Part shown: positions 5,986 to 9,226 of the stretch, one piece after another | How the letters are laid out: each line of letters starts with the position of its first letter | Position numbering within the stretch: the stretch's first letter is position 1 | Source: Deltaproteobacteria bacterium UBA3076 | Lineage (GTDB): Bacteria > Desulfobacterota > Dissulfuribacteria > Dissulfuribacterales > UBA3076 | Assembly (NCBI GenBank): GCA_002367355.1 | Contig: DFBQ01000042.1 | Span: forward strand, 15,009-24,234 | Reading direction: 5' to 3' | Length of the DNA: 9,226 nucleotides | Made by a program: the position numbers and the translations under genes | The notes under the pieces: model-generated | Told to the model about the DNA's origin: nothing | Databases searched by the model: none | Seen by the model: the letters and a program-made list of their open reading frames with translations, nothing else

Positions 5986-6525
5986 ATGCGTGATTGGAAT
6001 GTTGTCATAAGCGTCAAGGAGAAGGGATTTCGACCGGCATTTGAGCTTTTGGAAGAACTGGGACCGGTAGCCAAGACAGATTTCTATAACATACTGGTCA
6101 TGAAGGTGGATAATATTAGAAATTTTTTGGAGACGCTCCGTGAGTGGGTAAAGGAGGATACTCATATTCTCAGTCTTATTAGTCGGGTAATGCCCGTCAC
6201 CCAAACCTTTAACTTCCAATCAGCAGACGAGTTTGAAAAAAAGGCAACCGAAGCTGCCTCTAAATGGGTGTCAATGCTGGCAGATAGGAGCTTTCACATA
6301 CGGATGCACCGACGCGGCTTCAAGGGGAAAATGGCCAGCAACGAAGAGGAGCGCTTCCTGGACGATTTTTTACTTGATGCACTGAAAAAGGAAGGAATGA
6401 AAGGAGATATCTCATTCCAGAATCCGGACGCTATCGTAGTAGTTGAGACAGTGGGTAGTCGGGCAGGTATGTCCATCTGGACGCGTGAGGATCTCGATCT
6501 CTATCCTTTTTTGAGACTGGATTAG
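5986..6525 (+). CDS. Stand-alone THUMP-domain RNA-binding protein (Tan1/COG1818-like)
   Basis: The 179-residue protein resembles the methylase-free THUMP proteins best known from archaea and from eukaryotic Tan1, which assists tRNA cytidine acetylation. It starts with DWNVVISVKEKGF, then RVMPVTQTFNFQSADEFE (67-84), where family members have a conserved RVxPV-TF pattern. Next come SFHIRMHRRGFKGK (102-115), an acidic helix EEERFLDDFLLDAL (about 120-133) and a C-terminal PDAIVVVETVGSRAGMSIW. The last parts form the THUMP fold, which binds RNA acceptor stems. No methyltransferase, acetyltransferase or other catalytic domain is present, so it probably acts as an RNA-binding adaptor. ATG 5986 has AGGGG (5975-5979) at 6 bases. 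It follows marC by 21 bp and is convergent with dnaJ 48 bp away. The target RNA and partner enzyme are unknown. Confidence 0.78.
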   Translation: MRDWNVVISVKEKGFRPAFELLEELGPVAKTDFYNILVMKVDNIRNFLETLREWVKEDTHILSLISRVMPVTQTFNFQSADEFEKKATEAASKWVSMLADRSFHIRMHRRGFKGKMASNEEERFLDDFLLDALKKEGMKGDISFQNPDAIVVVETVGSRAGMSIWTREDLDLYPFLRLD

Positions 6526-6573
6526 CTTGCTATTTTCGCAATCAGTGGGTTAAAAGCCGGGATGTTAGTTTTG

Positions 6574-7668
6574 TCAGTTTTCTGCACTTAGCGCGCGCAG
6601 TTGTTTATAAAGCCGGTGCTCCTCAGGAGAGAGCCGTTCCGGTACGTGAACTTGCACACGGAGATAAAAATTTCCCCGGGCACCACCCCCGAACTCCGGC
6701 AGTCCCTTGCCGCGTAAGCGCAAAACTGTGCCCGGCTGGGTGCCGGGCAGGATGGTGACTTTAACTGGACCGTCAAGAGCCGCTACCTCCTTGGTAGTGC
6801 CGAGAACGGCATCTGCGACCTCGATAGTCTTGTCGCGCCAGAGATCAGCACCGATGCGCTTGAAGCGCGAATCAGGCACGGTTCCCACCACCACAAAGAG
6901 GTCGCCAGTGATGCCGCCGGGCTCCCGGCTCGGCAGGCCCCTTCCCGGTATGCGCAGTGCGGTTCCCTCCTCAACCCCCACCGGGATTTTGACCGAAAGA
7001 GATTCCTCTTGTTCAACCTTACCCCGTCCCCCGCAGTTGGGGCATGGGCTCTCTATCACTACACCACGGCCATGACAGGCTGAACAGATAGTTATCTGCT
7101 GGAAGGTTATAGCCCCTTTGCGCTGGCTACTGATGATTCGCCCCTGGCCCTTGCAGGCCTTGCAGGGACGCGGCTCAGTGCCGGGTTTTGCGCCAGAGCC
7201 ATGGCAGACCGGGCAGATGCCGGTTCGGGTAAATCTGACGGTCTCCTCGCCGCCAGTGAGCACTCGCTCAAGCGTTACATCGAGTTTTACCTCAATGTTT
7301 TCGCCCTGTGGCGGACCAACGGGACGTCTGCGAGAGAAACGGTCAAATAGTCCTCCGCCACCAGAATCGAAATCAAAGCCAAGGCCGCCAAAAATATCCT
7401 CGAAATTAATGCCGCCAAAGAGATCTTCATGGGAAAAATCAATCCGTGAAAAGCCTCCTGAATCGTATTCGGCACGCTTCTTAGGATCAGAAAGAACCGC
7501 ATAGGCCTCGGCGATCTCTTTGAACCGTTCCTCAGCTCCTGGCTCTTTGTTACGGTCAGGATGGTATCGGAGCGCGAGGGAGCGAAAGGCCTCCTTAATG
7601 GTCTTCTGATCGGCATCACGTGGGACGCCAAGCACTTCATAGTAGTCGCGCTGGGGAGTAGTCGACAT
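6574..7668 (-). CDS. dnaJ: Type I (class A) chaperone DnaJ / Hsp40
   Basis: DnaJ delivers unfolded clients to DnaK and stimulates its ATPase in the cytosol. The 364-residue protein has the complete class A order. The J domain begins at residue 7 (RDYYEVLGV) with HPD at 36-38. A Gly/Phe-rich linker covers about 71-111. Four zinc motifs are CPVCHGSG (152-159), CKACKGQG (169-176), CSACHGRG (195-202) and CPNCGGRG (209-216), all with intact cysteines. The substrate-binding C-terminal domain follows. It stands alone on the minus strand without dnaK or grpE here, so it may be a second DnaJ or a dispersed one. Of 33 arginine codons I count 30 CGN and only 3 AGR, opposite to most neighbours; high expression or transfer could explain this. 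AGGGA lies 8 bases before the start. A sigma-70-like promoter is proposed at 7746-7773. Confidence 0.96.
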   Translation of the reverse strand: MSTTPQRDYYEVLGVPRDADQKTIKEAFRSLALRYHPDRNKEPGAEERFKEIAEAYAVLSDPKKRAEYDSGGFSRIDFSHEDLFGGINFEDIFGGLGFDFDSGGGGLFDRFSRRRPVGPPQGENIEVKLDVTLERVLTGGEETVRFTRTGICPVCHGSGAKPGTEPRPCKACKGQGRIISSQRKGAITFQQITICSACHGRGVVIESPCPNCGGRGKVEQEESLSVKIPVGVEEGTALRIPGRGLPSREPGGITGDLFVVVGTVPDSRFKRIGADLWRDKTIEVADAVLGTTKEVAALDGPVKVTILPGTQPGTVLRLRGKGLPEFGGGARGNFYLRVQVHVPERLSPEEHRLYKQLRALSAEN

Positions 7669-7704
7669 CTAAGGAATCCCTGCTCAGTATGTAGTCTATG
7701 GCCC

Positions 7705-7721
7705 CGGAGAATTTTTCTCCG
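7705..7721 (-). other. Short hairpin in the putative dnaJ 5' leader
   Basis: CGGAGAA (7705-7711) and TTCTCCG (7715-7721) pair perfectly over 7 bp around a 3-base loop. The structure would lie in the untranslated leader if transcription starts near 7739, ending about 36 bases before the dnaJ ATG. It does not cover the AGGGA ribosome-binding site, so an RNA-thermometer role is not supported. It is reported as a visible structure only. Confidence 0.4.
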
Positions 7722-7730
7722 CTTGGTTCC

Positions 7731-7749
7731 AGATAAATCTTATTTATCT
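7731..7749. promoter_or_regulatory. Inverted repeat, operator-like, over the putative dnaJ -10/start region
   Basis: The arms AGATAAAT (7731-7738) and ATTTATCT (7742-7749) are perfect inverted repeats separated by CTT. The site overlaps the proposed minus-strand -10 element (7746-7751) and the expected transcription start, where a repressor would block initiation. It does not match the CIRCE element used by HrcA. Its AT-rich nature means chance is possible. Confidence 0.4.
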
Positions 7750-7773
7750 TATCAAATACGTCTTCTCTGCCAA
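7746..7773 (-). promoter_or_regulatory. Candidate sigma-70-type promoter for dnaJ
   Basis: On the minus strand TTGGCA (7773-7768; 5 of 6 to TTGACA) is followed after 16 bases by TAAGAT (7751-7746; 4 of 6 to TATAAT). The predicted start near 7739 leaves a leader of about 70 bases to dnaJ. No CTTGAA...CCCCAT heat-shock (sigma-32) promoter was seen. Found by eye. Confidence 0.4.
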
Positions 7774-7876
7774 GTCCCTATCTGAACATCGAGCATTATT
7801 GAGCTTCTCATATGCAGATGATGTTATATAACTTAGTATGGAAGACTCGAAAGGCAATGGTCAACTTCGACCTGAT

Positions 7877-7907
7877 TGGCCGGTTTTTCGTAGTGAAATA
7901 CTGGCCA
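7877..7907. promoter_or_regulatory. 31-bp imperfect dyad upstream of the M42 peptidase gene
   Basis: The sequence is symmetric about A7892. TGGCCGGT (7877-7884) mirrors ACTGGCCA (7900-7907), with one G-T wobble, and the inner TTTC (7886-7889) mirrors GAAA (7895-7898); the only outright mismatch is T7885/T7899. It lies 32 bp before the peptidase start. No U-run follows in either direction, so it reads as an operator or a leader hairpin rather than a terminator. Confidence 0.55.
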
Positions 7908-7939
7908 CAAGGTATTATTCAAATGAACTCAAGAGGTGA

Positions 7940-8992
7940 ATGAACGGTATGGATATCAGTCTTTTGAAACGCTTGACCCTGGCACCAGGCATTTCCGGCA
8001 GGGAAGGAGCAGTAAGAGATATAGTAGAGGAAATCCTTGGAGGGCTGACAGCCGAGGTCAGCACTGACGCTATGGGTAGCCTTATCGCAAGGGTCCCGGG
8101 AGAGGGGCCGAGGCTGCTCATCGATGCCCACATGGACGAAGTAGGGCTCATGGTACAGCATGTTGATGAGCTTGGTTTCATAAGGGTAGTAACTGTGGGC
8201 GGGATAGATCCACGGGTGTTGTATGGCCAATCAGTGCTTGTCTGGGGGACTGAGACACTGCAAGGAATAATAGGCTCGGTCCCTCCGCACCTTTTGTCTG
8301 AAAAAAACAGCCAAAAGGAAAGGGTCATTCCTGTGGATGAGCTATTTGTTGATGTGGGTCTGCATCCCAAGGATGTGAAGTCTCAGGTCAAGGTTGGCGA
8401 TCCCGTGACCTTTCCTGGGACCTGGTCTGAGAACGACAACTTTCTTCAAGCCAAGGCCTTTGATGACCGCGCAGGATTATTTGTGATGCTTGAGGCCTTA
8501 AAGCTGATTCCAGAGCCTGGGTGCGATCTGTATATTGTGGCCTCGGCCCAGGAAGAAGTCGGTCTGAAGGGTGCAGGCCCTGTCGCAAGACGGATAAATC
8601 CTGATCTGGTGCTGGCGCTCGAAGGTACTATGGCCAATGACCTGGCGGGGGTGCCGTCCCATCGCATATTTGCCAGGCTTGGGGCAGGTCCTGAGATCAG
8701 ATTATGCGATGGAAGATTCCTGGCGGATAGGGCCTGGAGCAATTTTCTGGTCCATCTGGCCGGAGAGGCAGGAATTCCATATCAAGTAGTGGTAAAAAAG
8801 GTTGGGGGTACAAATGCCGCGGCCCTGCAGGTGGAAGGTACAGGAGCTAGGGCTGCCGCTCTGTCTGTTCCTGTAAGGTATATTCACGCCCCTGTCAGTT
8901 TGTTAAACAAGTCAGACCTTGAGGCTGCTATTGCTTTAGTGGCAAGACTGCTCAGGGAAGTAAAACGCTTTGAGCCGGATTTATTTTCATGA
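7940..8992 (+). CDS. M42 family metallo-aminopeptidase (glutamyl aminopeptidase/FrvX type)
   Basis: M42 peptidases are cytosolic, co-catalytic metal aminopeptidases, often forming large tetrahedral assemblies that trim peptides. The 350-residue product has the expected ligands in order: H64 in AHMDE (63-67), D176 region in FDDRAG (174-179), the catalytic pair E205/E206 in QEEVGLKGA, E228 in ALEGT, and H316 in YIHAPVS. All are intact, so it should be active; substrate preference cannot be read. ATG 7940 gives the longest form, but AGGTGA (7934-7939) abuts it, and ATG 7949, giving MDISLLKRLT, fits the family N-terminus as well or better. It is divergent from dnaJ, with a 31-bp dyad just upstream. 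Arginine codons are 15 AGR to 6 CGN, like the cbi and lipid A genes. Confidence 0.93.
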   Translation: MNGMDISLLKRLTLAPGISGREGAVRDIVEEILGGLTAEVSTDAMGSLIARVPGEGPRLLIDAHMDEVGLMVQHVDELGFIRVVTVGGIDPRVLYGQSVLVWGTETLQGIIGSVPPHLLSEKNSQKERVIPVDELFVDVGLHPKDVKSQVKVGDPVTFPGTWSENDNFLQAKAFDDRAGLFVMLEALKLIPEPGCDLYIVASAQEEVGLKGAGPVARRINPDLVLALEGTMANDLAGVPSHRIFARLGAGPEIRLCDGRFLADRAWSNFLVHLAGEAGIPYQVVVKKVGGTNAAALQVEGTGARAAALSVPVRYIHAPVSLLNKSDLEAAIALVARLLREVKRFEPDLFS

Positions 8993-9111
8993 GCCTCTCT
9001 TAACGGCCGCAGTCATTGGCCGCGAGGTACGAGCGGTCCAGTGCACTGCAAGATTATTACATCCTCTCGCAACAATTCATATATTGCCCTCAAGTTTCAT
9101 CCTAAACGATG

Positions 9112-9140
9112 TTGCCCTTTTTTCCGAATAGCACGCAATC
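9112..9140 (+). promoter_or_regulatory. Candidate rightward promoter near the window end
   Basis: TTGCCC (9112-9117) is followed after 17 bases by a perfect TATAAT (9135-9140). Transcription would start near 9147 and leave the window. Apart from this, the 8993-9226 stretch shows only a weak stem CGGCC/GGCCG (9004-9008, 9018-9022), the 10-bp palindrome CAGTGCACTG (9039-9048) and CAAAAGTTTTG (9163-9173). I see no gene there. Confidence 0.35.
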
Positions 9141-9226
9141 TTAATATAATAGTACTGCGTCCCAAAAGTTTTGACATGTTTTCTGGCAATTTAGATTTCT
9201 ATGTAGTGCCTGAACGGAAATCAACA

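Noticed and set aside
6526..6573. Bidirectional terminator between the convergent THUMP and dnaJ genes.
   Set aside because: Only a 4-bp TTGC/GCAA stem can be seen; there is no convincing hairpin with U-run in either direction.
6730..6748. GCCCGGC/GCCGGGC hairpin within dnaJ.
   Set aside because: It falls in codons for the conserved PGTQPGT stretch of DnaJ and is easily explained by GC-rich codon choice.
9004..9022. CGGCC/GGCCG stem after the M42 gene as a terminator.
   Set aside because: A 5-bp stem with a 9-base loop and no U-run is too weak to call.
9171..9202. Perfect TTGACA -35 near the end of the window.
   Set aside because: No acceptable -10 element is found 16-18 bases downstream; the TTGCCC/TATAAT pair at 9112-9140 is better.
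9142..9226. Possible insertion-sequence end at the right edge.
   Set aside because: The text looks repeat-like, but no terminal inverted repeat pair or transposase frame is visible inside the window.

Overview
The window looks like chromosomal DNA from a Gram-negative, probably anaerobic bacterium. Lipid A/Kdo genes (waaA, lpxK) imply a lipopolysaccharide outer membrane. CbiD and a fused CbiE-CbiT belong to the cobalt-early (anaerobic) route to cobalamin. The frequent AGG/AGA and ATA codons, intergenic palindromes and a relic of a four-helix-bundle (23S-IVP-like) gene would suit a deltaproteobacterial/Desulfobacterota-type genome, but that placement is inference; no rRNA or marker gene here settles it.

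Layout. Positions 1-62 hold the probable last codons of an unseen upstream gene, sharing an ATGA stop/start with cbiD (59-1174). A 386-bp gap (1175-1560) holds a nested palindromic element (1258-1346), a truncated and stop-interrupted four-helix-bundle gene (1347-1490) and copy A of a 44-bp AT-rich repeat. Then come cbiET (1561-2781; a longer but doubtful start lies at 1483), waaA/kdtA (2772-4076, overlapping cbiET by 10 bp) and lpxK (4162-5250, TTG start). Copy B of the 44-bp repeat precedes marC (5344-5964), followed by a THUMP-domain protein (5986-6525). dnaJ lies convergently on the minus strand (6574-7668). A 271-bp divergent regulatory region separates dnaJ from an M42 aminopeptidase (7940-8992). 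The last 234 bp carry no gene I can support, only a possible rightward promoter.

How the genes work together. CbiD and CbiET catalyse nearby ring-methylation steps of corrin formation (C1, then C5/C15 with decarboxylation). LpxK phosphorylates the lipid A disaccharide and WaaA adds Kdo to the product, so those two act consecutively at the inner membrane. The cobalamin and lipid A pairs are biochemically unrelated but are joined by the cbiET/waaA overlap. MarC, the THUMP protein and DnaJ show no common pathway, but they share an arginine codon preference (mostly CGN) that differs from the AGR-rich flanking genes.

I did not find a convincing new multi-gene system. The best leads are non-coding or compositional: the repeat/relic cluster at 1.2-1.5 kb, a 24-bp perfect palindrome inside cbiD, a 31-bp dyad before the M42 peptidase, an inverted repeat over the putative dnaJ promoter, and the codon-use discontinuity at about 5.3-7.7 kb.
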